Shown here piece by piece: positions 17,660 through 26,249 of a DNA stretch of 64,000 bases. The notes under the pieces were generated by a model. It did not search any database. It was not told the origin of the DNA and worked only from the letters and a program-made list of their open reading frames with translations. This DNA comes from Pseudomonas atagonensis (lineage in GTDB: Bacteria > Pseudomonadota > Gammaproteobacteria > Pseudomonadales > Pseudomonadaceae), in the NCBI RefSeq assembly GCF_011369485.1, contig NZ_VXCA01000027.1, forward strand, positions 248,001-312,000, read 5' to 3'. Position 1 is the first letter of the stretch, and every line of letters starts with the position of its first letter. The translations under genes and the position numbers were made by a program.

Positions 17660-17753
17660 ACAGCTCCCGTTACGACGAGCAGGTTTAAGCGATATGGAAC
17701 AAGGAACACCGGAAACCACCGGCCGGCATTTTTCTTCCAGGAACAACAAACAA

Positions 17754-17786
17754 GGCCAGAGCCGTGAGGCTCTGACCTATAAAAAA
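17754..17786 (-). terminator. Hairpin in the mucB-mucD gap
   Basis: Stem of about ten base pairs with one mismatch (GGCCAGAGCC / GGCTCTGACC) around GTGA. On the coding (minus) strand it is followed by a T/G-rich run (TTGTTTGTTG). It could attenuate read-through from mucB into mucD. Confidence 0.4.
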
Positions 17787-17866
17787 CTTTCGGGTGATTT
17801 GCAAATGAAAATGCTCAGCAAACATTTCTACGTCTCGATGACGAAGTGAAATCGGCTTGCGTCAGC

Positions 17867-18829
17867 TCACTGCTTGCTGGTCGCAGCAGCATCGTTGCGC
17901 ATCGACAGAGCTATTCGCTCGGCAGTGCCAATCGGAATCTCGCCGACCACTGTCACCATCATTTCGCCTTGCGGCGTGGTCAGGCGACGAGAGACAGCGA
18001 CGGTTGGCCCCAGCTGAGTGCGCGTATCGGTAACCGTCGCGCCGTTGAGCGGCTCAAGAAACACCGAGAATCGCGCCAGACCGTCGTCATACATCAGGCT
18101 GTTGACCTGAGTCTTGGTTTCCGGATCTTTGTGCGATGAACTGCTGGTAAGTTCGAAGCCAGGTGGCAACCAGTCCGAGCGCCAGACTTGCGCAGCCTTG
18201 ACCGCAGAAGCCTTGTCGCTGTCGAGGGTAATTGCCTTGCAATCGGCATCGGCCTGCAAGTCTTTGTCCGAGGGGACATCATCCGTATCGAGACTGGTGA
18301 ACTGGAAACGCTCGAGCAACTGCCCCTTGTCGTTTAACAATAACGATTTCAAAGGCAGGCCCGTCTGCTTGTCCAAGTGCAATTCAAACCCGTAACGATG
18401 CTGATCACGCGGCGTCAGCGACACGATCACCGCATCTCGGCCGGCCACGCGCGATTTGCCAATGACGGCAAGGTCATACCAGTTTTTCAGCTTTTGGGGA
18501 TCGAGAGGACGAGCGGCAGAATTGGGAGAATCCCCCAGTCCCGCAATCAGGGTGCCGCTGACGCATTGAGTATGTCCATCAATGCGCACGACTTCCTGCG
18601 CCGAGCCATCGAGCTGAAGCAAACGCTCGCGGACCTGGCCATTCTGGACGCGATGCCAGATATTGTGGGTAGAAAAACTACCGTTACGCTCGTAAACGAA
18701 AGTACCGTGAAAGCTTTGCTGCTGTTCGGCCTGGCCCAGACGGGTCAACCAGTCCTGGGCCTCATCGGCATGGGCTGGAACAATGAACCAGCCACTGAGC
18801 AGAAGCGAAAGTAGAGGTATGGCGCGCAT
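17867..18829 (-). CDS. mucB: Sigma-E regulatory protein MucB (RseB-like)
   Basis: A 320-residue periplasmic protein. Signal peptide MRAIPLLSLLLSGWFIVPAHA. The N-terminal domain (about 22-200) is LolA/LppX-like (FHGTFVYERNGSFSTHNIW) and the C-terminal domain follows from ~215. MucB binds the periplasmic part of MucA and shields it from AlgW cleavage; lipid or LPS signals release it. It lies eight bases downstream of mucA. Confidence 0.96.
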   Translation of the reverse strand: MRAIPLLSLLLSGWFIVPAHADEAQDWLTRLGQAEQQQSFHGTFVYERNGSFSTHNIWHRVQNGQVRERLLQLDGSAQEVVRIDGHTQCVSGTLIAGLGDSPNSAARPLDPQKLKNWYDLAVIGKSRVAGRDAVIVSLTPRDQHRYGFELHLDKQTGLPLKSLLLNDKGQLLERFQFTSLDTDDVPSDKDLQADADCKAITLDSDKASAVKAAQVWRSDWLPPGFELTSSSSHKDPETKTQVNSLMYDDGLARFSVFLEPLNGATVTDTRTQLGPTVAVSRRLTTPQGEMMVTVVGEIPIGTAERIALSMRNDAAATSKQ

Positions 18830-18837
18830 GATCCTCC

Positions 18838-19425
18838 TTAACGGTTTTCCAGGCTTGCAGCACGTGCGTAGGGCAGCGCGCTTTCAGTACCTTTCAGTGC
18901 AGCCTGTTGCGCATGTTGGCGCAAGTAGCCTGGCAGACGCTGATCGTGCCAGCCTGGTTGACCCTGCAGAACGCCGTTGGCCATAGGGCCAGTAGCTTCC
19001 GAACTCTCACTATAGCCTGCCAGAACAGCCGGGCCTTTGACTTGTGGAGCGGACAGGGTTGGCTGATTCGATTGCTGAGCCAGTTCAACACCAGCGATTT
19101 CATCCTGGTTGTACAGGCGAACACCTGCCAGAACGGCAACAGTTACCGACGCTGCAACGGCCAGACGGCCAAGGTTGCGCCATGGGCTGCGGGATACTTT
19201 GGCCGGGGCCGTTTCGTGTTCCAGCGCAGCAGACACTGCCGCAGCGATGTCCAGACGCGGAAGCAGCAGATCCTTGTGCATGGCTGCCCGAGCGATCTGG
19301 TAACGAGCCCAGGTCTCACGGGTTTCTACGTCGTCCAGTGCATTGAGCACTCGACGCAATTCCAGTTCGTCCGCTTCGTTATCCATCACCGCGGACAGCG
19401 ATTCCTGCAGGGCTTCACGACTCAT
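18838..19425 (-). CDS. mucA: Anti-sigma factor MucA
   Basis: A 195-residue single-pass inner membrane protein. The N-terminal cytosolic anti-sigma domain (MSREALQESLSAVMDNEADELELRRVL) binds AlgU. One membrane helix is near residues 85-103 (LGRLAVAASVTVAVLAGV). The periplasmic tail ends in LPYARAASLENR. The length matches intact MucA, so there is no mucoid-type truncation. The gene begins 30 bases after the algU stop codon. Confidence 0.97.
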   Translation of the reverse strand: MSREALQESLSAVMDNEADELELRRVLNALDDVETRETWARYQIARAAMHKDLLLPRLDIAAAVSAALEHETAPAKVSRSPWRNLGRLAVAASVTVAVLAGVRLYNQDEIAGVELAQQSNQPTLSAPQVKGPAVLAGYSESSEATGPMANGVLQGQPGWHDQRLPGYLRQHAQQAALKGTESALPYARAASLENR

Positions 19426-19455
19426 GGCGTTCCTCTCTTGGCTGTCGCCGCTGTC

Positions 19456-20037
19456 TCAGTTTTCCTGCAACAACGGCTGCAGGGCTTTATCGATGGCCTC
19501 CCGGGCGCGGAAAATCCGGGAGCGCACGGTACCCACCGGACACTGCATGACGCTCGCAATGTCCTCGTAACTCAGACCATCGAATTCACGTAAAGTTAAA
19601 GCCGTACGCAAATCCTCTGGCAGTTGCTGAATGGTTCGATGGACGGTGCCTTCGATCTCATCCCGCAGCAGTGCACGTTCTGGTGACTCGAGATCCTTCA
19701 GGCCATGATCGCCATCGTAGAACTCTGCGTCTTCAGAACTCACATCGCTATCCGGCGGCCGACGACCGCGTGAAACCAGGTAATTCTTCGCCGTGTTAAT
19801 GGCAATACGGTACAGCCACGTATAAAACGCACTGTCGCCGCGAAAGTTTCCAAGTGCTCGATACGCCTTGATAAAGGCTTCCTGAGCCACGTCCTGGGCT
19901 TCATGGGTGTCGTGCACAAAACGCACGATCAACCCGAGAATCTTGTGCTGATACTTCAGCACCAACAGATCGAAAGCTCGCTTGTCGCCACGCTGAACGC
20001 GCTCGACCAGCTGCTGATCCTCTTCCTGGGTTAGCAT
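19456..20037 (-). CDS. algU: Extracytoplasmic function sigma factor AlgU (RpoE, sigma-22)
   Basis: 193 residues from the ATG at 20037 (MLTQEEDQQLVERVQ), the conserved start; the open frame continues upstream without meaning. Region 2 includes DLLVLKYQHKILGLI and DVAQEAFIKAYRAL; region 4 includes FDGLSYEDIASVMQCPVGTVRSRI. It directs transcription of envelope-stress, alginate and osmotic stress genes. It is the first gene of algU-mucA-mucB-mucD and is preceded by two AlgU-type promoter matches, so it is probably autoregulated. Confidence 0.98.
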   Translation of the reverse strand: MLTQEEDQQLVERVQRGDKRAFDLLVLKYQHKILGLIVRFVHDTHEAQDVAQEAFIKAYRALGNFRGDSAFYTWLYRIAINTAKNYLVSRGRRPPDSDVSSEDAEFYDGDHGLKDLESPERALLRDEIEGTVHRTIQQLPEDLRTALTLREFDGLSYEDIASVMQCPVGTVRSRIFRAREAIDKALQPLLQEN

Positions 20038-20096
20038 GAACACTCCTCGATAAGCCCGGAGGAGACTTGCATAACTAAACGACCAGACTTGCAAAC

Positions 20097-20123
20097 ATAG
20101 ACTCGGGCTTTTCGCAAAAGTTC
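20097..20123 (-). promoter_or_regulatory. AlgU/sigma-E-type promoter, proximal to algU
   Basis: On the minus strand GAACTT (-35), a 16-base spacer, then TCTAT (-10), matching the AlgU consensus GAACTT-N16/17-TCtgA. Transcription would begin about 50 bases before the algU ATG. The surrounding GAACTTTTGCGAAAAGCCC resembles the autoregulated algU promoter of P. aeruginosa as I recall it. Confidence 0.75.
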
Positions 20124-20290
20124 TCCCCCTCCAGGCAAGTTTCCTGCGCGCTCTGATTTGGCACGCACGAAAAACGCAGCGCGGGATAAACCGGCTGCGC
20201 GAATAATCTTGTCATCGGTTTCGCCGGCAGGAACCCCAACCGCAGATTCCGCACTGAAGCCGACACTGTCCCTTATTTCTGGCACGGTCT

Positions 20291-20318
20291 ATTGATCTTG
20301 GGCCTTTGGCAAAAGTTC
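20291..20318 (-). promoter_or_regulatory. Second AlgU/sigma-E-type promoter, distal to algU
   Basis: On the minus strand GAACTT (-35), a 17-base spacer, then TCAAT (-10), near the E. coli sigma-E -10 TCAAA. It lies about 195 bases upstream of the proximal match. Two AlgU-dependent promoters are known upstream of P. aeruginosa algU, which supports this call. Confidence 0.6.
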
Positions 20319-20596
20319 CAATTATTTATAGACGCACCCACCCGACATAGAGCAACTCAGGGCAGAAAAAGTCTGTTTCAGCGCCGATACAGTCGTCTTT
20401 TCCCGAAACACGGGGAAAAATCTTCCGACGAAGCGCCCGGCTTTTTCCGTCACTGTAGTTTCACAATGCCATACAGGCCCGGCTATTGTGCCGCCCCACC
20501 CCTCTATATACTAGTGGGCTGTGTGGCTGTCTTGACTCGCCGATCCAGCTGTCTTGCGCCAACCCCGACCCGGGTCGCTTTAAGCGGAATCCTGTA

Positions 20597-22213
20597 ATGA
20601 GCCAACAATTCCAACACGATGTTCTGGTCATTGGCAGCGGTGCTGCCGGTTTGAGTCTCGCGCTGACCCTCCCCGGTCATTTGCGCATTGCGGTCTTGAG
20701 TAAAGGCGATCTGGCCAACGGATCGACGTTCTGGGCACAGGGTGGCGTCGCTGCCGTGCTGGACGATACCGACACTGTCGAATCCCACGTTGACGACACC
20801 CTCAATGCCGGCGGTGGTCTGTGCCACGAAGACGCCGTGCGTTTCACCGTCGAGCACAGCCGCGAAGCCATTCAGTGGCTGATCGACCAGGGTGTGCCGT
20901 TTACCCGCGACGAACAGTCGGGCACCGAAGACGGCGGTTTCGAATTTCACCTGACCCGCGAGGGCGGCCACAGCCACCGGCGTATCATTCACGCGGCCGA
21001 CGCCACCGGCGCGGCGATCTTCAAAACCCTGCTGGCCCAGGCCAAACAGCGTTCGAACGTTGAATTGCTGGAACAGCGGGTGGCCGTCGACCTGATTACC
21101 GAACGGCGCCTGGGTCTGGACGGTGAGCGCTGCCTCGGCGCCTACGTTCTTAATCGAAAGACCGGCGAAGTCGACACTTACGGCGCCCGTTTCGTGATTC
21201 TGGCGTCGGGCGGTGCAGCCAAGGTTTACCTCTATACCAGCAACCCCGACGGCGCCTGCGGTGATGGTATCGCCATGGCCTGGCGTTCGGGCTGTCGAGT
21301 GGCGAACCTGGAATTCAATCAGTTCCACCCCACCTGCCTGTATCACCCGCAAGCCAAGAGCTTCCTGATCACCGAAGCCCTGCGCGGCGAAGGCGCTCAC
21401 TTGAAGCTGCCGAACGGCGAACGCTTCATGTACCGCTTCGACAAGCGTGCCGAACTGGCACCGCGTGACATCGTCGCACGGGCCATCGACCATGAAATGA
21501 AGCGGCTGGGCATCGACTGCGTCTATCTCGACATCAGCCACAAGCCCGAAGCGTTCATCAAGACGCACTTCCCGACGGTTTATGAGCGCTGCCTGGGCTT
21601 TGGCATCGACATCACCAAGCAACCGATCCCGGTCGTACCGGCGGCGCACTACACCTGCGGCGGCGTCATGGTCGATCAAAACGGTCGCACCGACGTGCCC
21701 GGTCTGTATGCCATCGGCGAAACCAGCTTCACCGGCCTGCATGGCGCCAATCGCATGGCCAGTAATTCGCTGCTGGAATGTTTCGTTTATGCCCGCTCGG
21801 CGGCGGCGGACATTCTCGCGCAGCTCGACGACATTGCGGCGCCCAACATCCTGCCCGTCTGGGACGCCAGCCAGGTGACCGACTCCGACGAAGACGTGAT
21901 CATCGCGCACAACTGGGACGAGCTGCGGCGGTTCATGTGGGACTACGTCGGCATCGTGCGGACCAACAAGCGTCTGCAAAGGGCGCAGCACCGCGTGCGA
22001 TTGTTGCTGGATGAGATCGACGAGTTTTACAGCAACTACAAAGTCAGCCGCGACCTGATCGAGCTGCGTAATCTGGCGCAAGTCGCCGAACTGATGATCA
22101 GCTCAGCCATGGAGCGCAAGGAAAGTCGCGGCTTGCATTACACCCTCGACTACCCGCAGATGCTGCCTGAGGCGCTCGACACTATTCTGGTGCCGCCCAC
22201 CTACGCCGGCTGA
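20597..22213 (+). CDS. nadB: L-aspartate oxidase
   Basis: 538 residues from the ATG at 20597 (MSQQFQHDVLVIGSG), the normal NadB start and length. It oxidises L-aspartate to iminoaspartate with FAD, the first step of de novo NAD synthesis. Motifs: VIGSGAAGLSLAL for FAD binding, WAQGGVAAVLD, the active-site region EFNQFHPTCLY and RGEGAHL, and GETSFTGLHGANRMASNSLLEC near the C-terminus. Single gene, divergent from algU and convergent with ygfX. Confidence 0.98.
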   Translation: MSQQFQHDVLVIGSGAAGLSLALTLPGHLRIAVLSKGDLANGSTFWAQGGVAAVLDDTDTVESHVDDTLNAGGGLCHEDAVRFTVEHSREAIQWLIDQGVPFTRDEQSGTEDGGFEFHLTREGGHSHRRIIHAADATGAAIFKTLLAQAKQRSNVELLEQRVAVDLITERRLGLDGERCLGAYVLNRKTGEVDTYGARFVILASGGAAKVYLYTSNPDGACGDGIAMAWRSGCRVANLEFNQFHPTCLYHPQAKSFLITEALRGEGAHLKLPNGERFMYRFDKRAELAPRDIVARAIDHEMKRLGIDCVYLDISHKPEAFIKTHFPTVYERCLGFGIDITKQPIPVVPAAHYTCGGVMVDQNGRTDVPGLYAIGETSFTGLHGANRMASNSLLECFVYARSAAADILAQLDDIAAPNILPVWDASQVTDSDEDVIIAHNWDELRRFMWDYVGIVRTNKRLQRAQHRVRLLLDEIDEFYSNYKVSRDLIELRNLAQVAELMISSAMERKESRGLHYTLDYPQMLPEALDTILVPPTYAG

Positions 22214-22634
22214 ACTTGAGACGAACCCGCAGGCGTCGGTGCAAATCCGCCGTCTGCGAGTCTTGAGGCACGCAGATCGACCTGACCCGCCACTCGCCGC
22301 GCAGGCGAAACCTGAGCACCACGATCAGCGGCAGCGCGAGACTGTCCGGGCGCAACTGCACGGCCTGCCAGCCATCGGCCTGATTCCACAATTGCCAGCC
22401 ATCGGCATCGCGACGCAAGCCGCGAAACGCCTTGGAATGAGTCAGCAGAATCTGCCGCGGCATCACCCAAAAGCCGTGAAGCAAACAGCCAAAAGCCCCG
22501 AGCAGACTCGCCCAGAGTGGAATAGACAGAAGAAACAACGAACCTAGGGCGAATGCCTGGGCCAACAGATACGCCGCCAGCAACTGCCGTGAGGCATGCC
22601 AGCGGCATTCGAACGTATTACTTGGGCTGGACAC
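22182..22634 (-). CDS. YgfX (CptA-like) inner membrane protein
   Basis: A 150-residue protein with a GTG start at 22634 that overlaps the sdhE end by 17 bases. Two adjacent membrane helices lie at about residues 17-55 (LLAAYLLAQAFALGSLFLL; LLGAFGCLLHGFWVM), followed by a basic soluble domain. This is the YgfX/CptA topology. In E. coli it is paired with SdhE (YgfY) and was reported as an inhibitor of cytoskeleton proteins; the physiological role is debated. Its 3' end overlaps the convergent nadB by 32 bases. Confidence 0.82.
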   Translation of the reverse strand: MSSPSNTFECRWHASRQLLAAYLLAQAFALGSLFLLSIPLWASLLGAFGCLLHGFWVMPRQILLTHSKAFRGLRRDADGWQLWNQADGWQAVQLRPDSLALPLIVVLRFRLRGEWRVRSICVPQDSQTADLHRRLRVRLKFSRRRWAAPE

Positions 22635-22872
22635 GATCCAGAATCATCCGGACCATGCGCTGCAGTTCCGGATCTTCAGACTCGCTGCGCTCCATGAACC
22701 AGCCGAACATGTCCTGATCCTCGCACGTCAGCAGACGCACATACAGATCGCGATCCACCTGATTCAACGTCGCGTAAACCTCCTGCACGAAAGGCACCAG
22801 CAACACGTCAAGCTCAAGCATGCCGCGACGGCTGTGCCAAAAGAGGCGATTCAGTTCAACTTGTTCGACCAT
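22618..22872 (-). CDS. sdhE: FAD assembly factor SdhE (succinate dehydrogenase assembly factor 2)
   Basis: 84 residues from the ATG at 22872, with AGGACCCC upstream. The RGxxE-type motif is HSRRGMLELD near residues 13-22, the patch needed for flavinylation of SdhA/FrdA. The rest is a five-helix bundle (YVRLLTCEDQDMFGWFM). It promotes covalent FAD attachment to succinate dehydrogenase in the cytosol. Translationally linked to ygfX downstream and divergent from ygfZ. Confidence 0.95.
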   Translation of the reverse strand: MVEQVELNRLFWHSRRGMLELDVLLVPFVQEVYATLNQVDRDLYVRLLTCEDQDMFGWFMERSESEDPELQRMVRMILDRVQPK

Positions 22873-23022
22873 GGGGTCCTCCTCAAATTTGGCGGCAAGT
22901 ATACAGCCCGCGCGCAAGTCGCACAGTCGGCTTTGGTCGGGCACCACCGATCCTTTATCAACTACCCATTTCAACAACGCGCCCTTATGATGTGCCCCAG
23001 TCTATTTACCCTGCGATGACCC

Positions 23023-23964
23023 ATGGCCGATTCTGCTTTTTTCTGCACCCTGTCTCATGAAGGCGTTCTCGCGGTTCGCGGCGCGGATGCCGGAAAATTC
23101 CTGCAAGGCCAGCTGACCTGCAATATCAATTACTTGAGCGATTCCCGGGCCAGCCTCGGCGCGCGCTGCACGCAGAAAGGCCGGATGCAGTCGAGTTTCC
23201 GCATTCTGCTGGAAGGTGACGGCGTGGTGCTGGCCATGGCCAGCGAACTGCTGGAGCCGCAACTGGCGGATCTGAAAAAGTACGCAGTGTTCTCCAAGTC
23301 GAAACTGACCGACGAAAGTGCCTCATGGGTACGCTTCGGCCTGGAGCAGGCCGACAATGCACTGGCCAGCCTTGGTCTGGACTTGCCGGCGGAAACCGAC
23401 AGCGTCGTGCGCAGTGAAGGTTTGATCGCCATTCGCGTCTCGCCTGATCGTGCCGAACTTTGGGCCCCTGTCGATCAGGCTGATGCAATCAAGGCCGAAC
23501 TGGCCGCAACGTTGCCTGAAGGCGAACTGAACCAATGGCTGCTGGGCCAGATCCGCGCCGGTATCGGTCAGGTCATGCCGAGCACCCGTGAGCTGTTCAT
23601 CCCGCAAATGCTCAACCTGCAAGCGGTGGGTGGCGTTAGCTTCAAGAAAGGTTGCTACACCGGTCAGGAAATCGTCGCGCGCATGCAATACCTGGGCAAA
23701 CTCAAGCGACGTCTGTATCGCTTGAGCCTCGACGTCGCGGAATTGCCGGAGCCGGGCACTCAGTTGTTCGCCCCCAGCCACAACAGCGCCATCGGCGAAG
23801 TGGTGCTGGCCGCCAGCGCCGGGCAAAACATTGAACTCCTGGCGGTGTTGCAGGCCGAAGCTGCCGAAGCGGGCGATGTGCACCTGGGCGCCCTCGAAGG
23901 CCCGGCGCTGCGGTTGCTCGACTTGCCCTACGAACTGGATCGCGACCGCGAAATCCAGCGTTGA
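23023..23964 (+). CDS. ygfZ: YgfZ, tRNA-modifying/iron-sulfur maintenance folate-binding protein
   Basis: A 313-residue aminomethyltransferase-like protein. The YgfZ signature KGCYTGQE is at about residues 208-215; its cysteine is the conserved one needed in E. coli. N-terminal FLQGQLTCNI is the family's second landmark. It supports folate-dependent assembly or repair of certain Fe-S enzymes such as MiaB. Divergent from sdhE, an arrangement conserved in pseudomonads; the HDOD gene follows 35 bases downstream. Confidence 0.95.
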   Translation: MADSAFFCTLSHEGVLAVRGADAGKFLQGQLTCNINYLSDSRASLGARCTQKGRMQSSFRILLEGDGVVLAMASELLEPQLADLKKYAVFSKSKLTDESASWVRFGLEQADNALASLGLDLPAETDSVVRSEGLIAIRVSPDRAELWAPVDQADAIKAELAATLPEGELNQWLLGQIRAGIGQVMPSTRELFIPQMLNLQAVGGVSFKKGCYTGQEIVARMQYLGKLKRRLYRLSLDVAELPEPGTQLFAPSHNSAIGEVVLAASAGQNIELLAVLQAEAAEAGDVHLGALEGPALRLLDLPYELDRDREIQR

Positions 23965-23999
23965 TCGCAGCATTTGTTGCAACACCCTAGAGAGTCTAA

Positions 24000-24821
24000 A
24001 TGAGCGAACTGGCGGATAAGGTCCAACAGGATTTGGTTGAGGCCATCGATAACGATGACCTGGTTCTGCCAACGTTGCCGGAAGTGGCCCTGCAAATTCG
24101 CAAGGCCGCCGAAGACCCGGAAATCAGCGTGAGTGACCTGAGCAAAGTGATCGGCCGTGACACCGCGCTGTCGGCGCGGCTGATCAAAGTGGTCAACAGC
24201 CCGCTGCTGCGCGCCGCGCAGGAAGTCACCGACCTGCACACCGCCATTACTCGACTGGGCATCAATTACAGCAGCAACCTGGCAATCGGCCTGGTGATGG
24301 AGCAGATTTTCCACGCTCGATCCGAGGTGGTTGAACAGAAGATGCGCGACGTCTGGCGCAAGAGTCTGGAAATCGCCGGGGTCAGCTACGCGCTGTGCCG
24401 TCGCTACACTCAGCTCAAGCCCGATCAGGCAGCGTTGGGCGGTCTGGTGCATCAGATCGGTGTGCTGCCGATTCTGACTTACGCCGAAGATCACTACGAG
24501 CTGCTCTCCGATCCGGTCAGCCTCAACCATGTCATCGACCACATTCACCCGCTGCTCGGTGACAAGCTGTTGCGCGTCTGGGAGTTTCCGGAGCGGTTGG
24601 TGGAACTGCCGGGGTTGTATCAGGATTTCAAACGCGACTCGGCCGACATCGATTACGTCGATCTGGTGCAAGTGGCCAGCCTGTATTGCCACAAGAACAG
24701 CGATCATCCGTTTGCGCGGATTGATCCGTTGAGTGTCCCGGCCTTCAGAAAACTCGGGATCGATCCGGAGAACAAGGCGTTGTGCGCAGACCTGGAAGAA
24801 TCCCGGACGATGTTTTACTGA
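24000..24821 (+). CDS. HDOD domain signalling protein
   Basis: A 273-residue cytosolic protein, essentially one HDOD domain (about residues 15-215; LPTLPEVALQIRKAAEDPEISVSDLSKVI and RDTALSARLIKVVNSPLLR are typical). HDOD proteins resemble HD hydrolases that lost the metal ligands and work in signalling, often with cyclic-di-GMP or two-component partners. No extra domain is attached. It sits 35 bases after ygfZ and is followed by a single REP copy. Confidence 0.9.
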   Translation: MSELADKVQQDLVEAIDNDDLVLPTLPEVALQIRKAAEDPEISVSDLSKVIGRDTALSARLIKVVNSPLLRAAQEVTDLHTAITRLGINYSSNLAIGLVMEQIFHARSEVVEQKMRDVWRKSLEIAGVSYALCRRYTQLKPDQAALGGLVHQIGVLPILTYAEDHYELLSDPVSLNHVIDHIHPLLGDKLLRVWEFPERLVELPGLYQDFKRDSADIDYVDLVQVASLYCHKNSDHPFARIDPLSVPAFRKLGIDPENKALCADLEESRTMFY

Positions 24822-24839
24822 TCCAGGCCTGCGGCGCGG

Positions 24840-24862
24840 CCTTCGCGAGCAAGCCCGCCACA
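24840..24862. repeat. Single REP copy
   Basis: TTCGCGAGCAAGCCCGCCAC matches one arm of the REP doublets at 13163 and 32569. It lies between the convergent HDOD and sensor kinase genes, without an inverted partner. Confidence 0.8.
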
Positions 24863-24863
24863 A

Positions 24864-26249
24864 TTATCCGGCAATAAAACTGACCCGCACTTTCAACCCC
24901 GCCTGTTCACCATCGTGCAAGCTGATCTGCGCCAGATGCGCCCGGCAGATCTCGCCGACAATCGCCAGCCCCAGCCCTGAACCCGCCACCTGCTGATTGC
25001 GCCGGTAGAACCGCTCGAACACCCGGTCGCGTTCTTCCAGGGGGATCCCCGGCCCGTCATCTTCAACCTCCAGCACGGCCGGCGCGGTCACTCGCAGAAT
25101 CACGTTGCCGCCCGGCGGTGTGTGCGCCAGTGCGTTGTCCACCAGATTGCTCAACAGCTCGTTGAGCAGCGTCGGCTCGCCGCGAAGCCACACCGGTTCA
25201 TCCGCCTCCAGCGCCAGCGCCACGCCGCGTTTGTGCGCCAGCGGCGCCATGGCCATGCCCAATTCCCGGGCCAACTGGCTGAGATCGAGTAACTGCGCAC
25301 CGCCCTCGGCAATCGCCCGTGCGCCGTTTTCGACCCGGGCCAGCGACAGCAACTGATTGGCCAAATGAGTCAGGCGATCGGTGCTTTGCGCCGAAGACTC
25401 CAGCGTATCGCGCCAGGTCTGCGGTTCATTGGAGCGCAGGCCCAGCTCCAGTCGCGCTTTCAACGCCGCCAGCGGCGTGCGCAACTCGTGGGCGGCATCG
25501 GCGATGAACTGCGCCTGTCGCTCGAACTGCCCCCGCAAACGCTCGGTGAAATGGTTGAGGCTGCGCACCAGCGGCCCAAACTCATGCTGGACTTCGACCA
25601 GAGGTAACGGGCGCAAGTCGTCGGGCTGACGCTCCTCCACCGCCGTGCGCAAACGCTCCAGCGGACGCAACGCCGCACTCACCGCAAACCACACCAACAA
25701 CAACGCACCAATCGCCAACATGCCCAGACGCAGCAAGGTATCAGCCGCCAGACTCTGGGCCATGCTGACCCGCGCCTCGTCGGTTTCAGCGACGCGAATC
25801 TCCGCCATGCCGTTCATGTTCGGCTCGGTGACAGCCTTGAGCAGGCTGACCACACGCACGTTCTGACCTTTGTAAGTCGCGTTGTAAAAACGCGCCAATG
25901 CCGGGTAGCTATCAGTGCGCGGCGTGCCGGGCGGTGGTCCGGGGAGGTTTTCGTAACCGGAAATCAGCTTCTGATGGATGTCGTTGACCTGGTAATAAAT
26001 CCGCCCGGCGCTGTCGTAGGCGAAGGTGTCGAGAGCCACGTAAGGCACGTCGGCACTGAGGCTGCCGTCGCGTTGCGACAGGCCGGCCGCGATGGTTCGT
26101 GCCGAGGCCAGCAAGGTGCGGTCATAGGCAGTGTCAGCCGCTTCGCGGCCATTCCAGTAAGCACTCAAGCCACTGGCGAGCATCAGCACCACCAACAACA
26201 ACGCGAGGTTCCACAACAACCGCCAACGCAGGCTGCTGGGCTTATGCAT
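24864..26249 (-). CDS. tctE: Sensor histidine kinase, TctE-like
   Basis: A 461-residue inner membrane kinase. One membrane helix near residues 10-32, a periplasmic sensor of ~130 residues of the 2CSK_N/TctE type, a second helix near 170-193, HAMP, then HisKA with the phospho-acceptor in DAAHELRTPLAAL and HATPase_c (NLVDNALAHTPPGG; DDGPGIP; GSGLGLAIV). It overlaps the response regulator by eight bases. Divergent from oprD-tctCBA, so it probably senses a tricarboxylate such as citrate and controls that uptake system. Symbol assigned from context and family. Confidence 0.9.
   Translation of the reverse strand: MHKPSSLRWRLLWNLALLLVVLMLASGLSAYWNGREAADTAYDRTLLASARTIAAGLSQRDGSLSADVPYVALDTFAYDSAGRIYYQVNDIHQKLISGYENLPGPPPGTPRTDSYPALARFYNATYKGQNVRVVSLLKAVTEPNMNGMAEIRVAETDEARVSMAQSLAADTLLRLGMLAIGALLLVWFAVSAALRPLERLRTAVEERQPDDLRPLPLVEVQHEFGPLVRSLNHFTERLRGQFERQAQFIADAAHELRTPLAALKARLELGLRSNEPQTWRDTLESSAQSTDRLTHLANQLLSLARVENGARAIAEGGAQLLDLSQLARELGMAMAPLAHKRGVALALEADEPVWLRGEPTLLNELLSNLVDNALAHTPPGGNVILRVTAPAVLEVEDDGPGIPLEERDRVFERFYRRNQQVAGSGLGLAIVGEICRAHLAQISLHDGEQAGLKVRVSFIAG

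Larger units (their letters stand above)
20038..20596. other. Long intergenic region between divergent algU and nadB
   Basis: 559 bases without a credible gene. The left 290 bases carry the two sigma-E-type promoters of algU. The right part must carry the nadB promoter; TATACT near 20506 is a possible -10 box, but no good -35 is evident. GCGGAATCCTGTA precedes the nadB ATG. Confidence 0.5.

Noticed and set aside
18838..19425. Mucoid-type mucA frameshift
   Set aside because: The frame is intact over the full 195 residues with a normal C-terminus.
20504..22081. 525-codon open frame antisense to nadB
   Set aside because: Shadow of nadB; low-complexity-like composition and no ribosome site.
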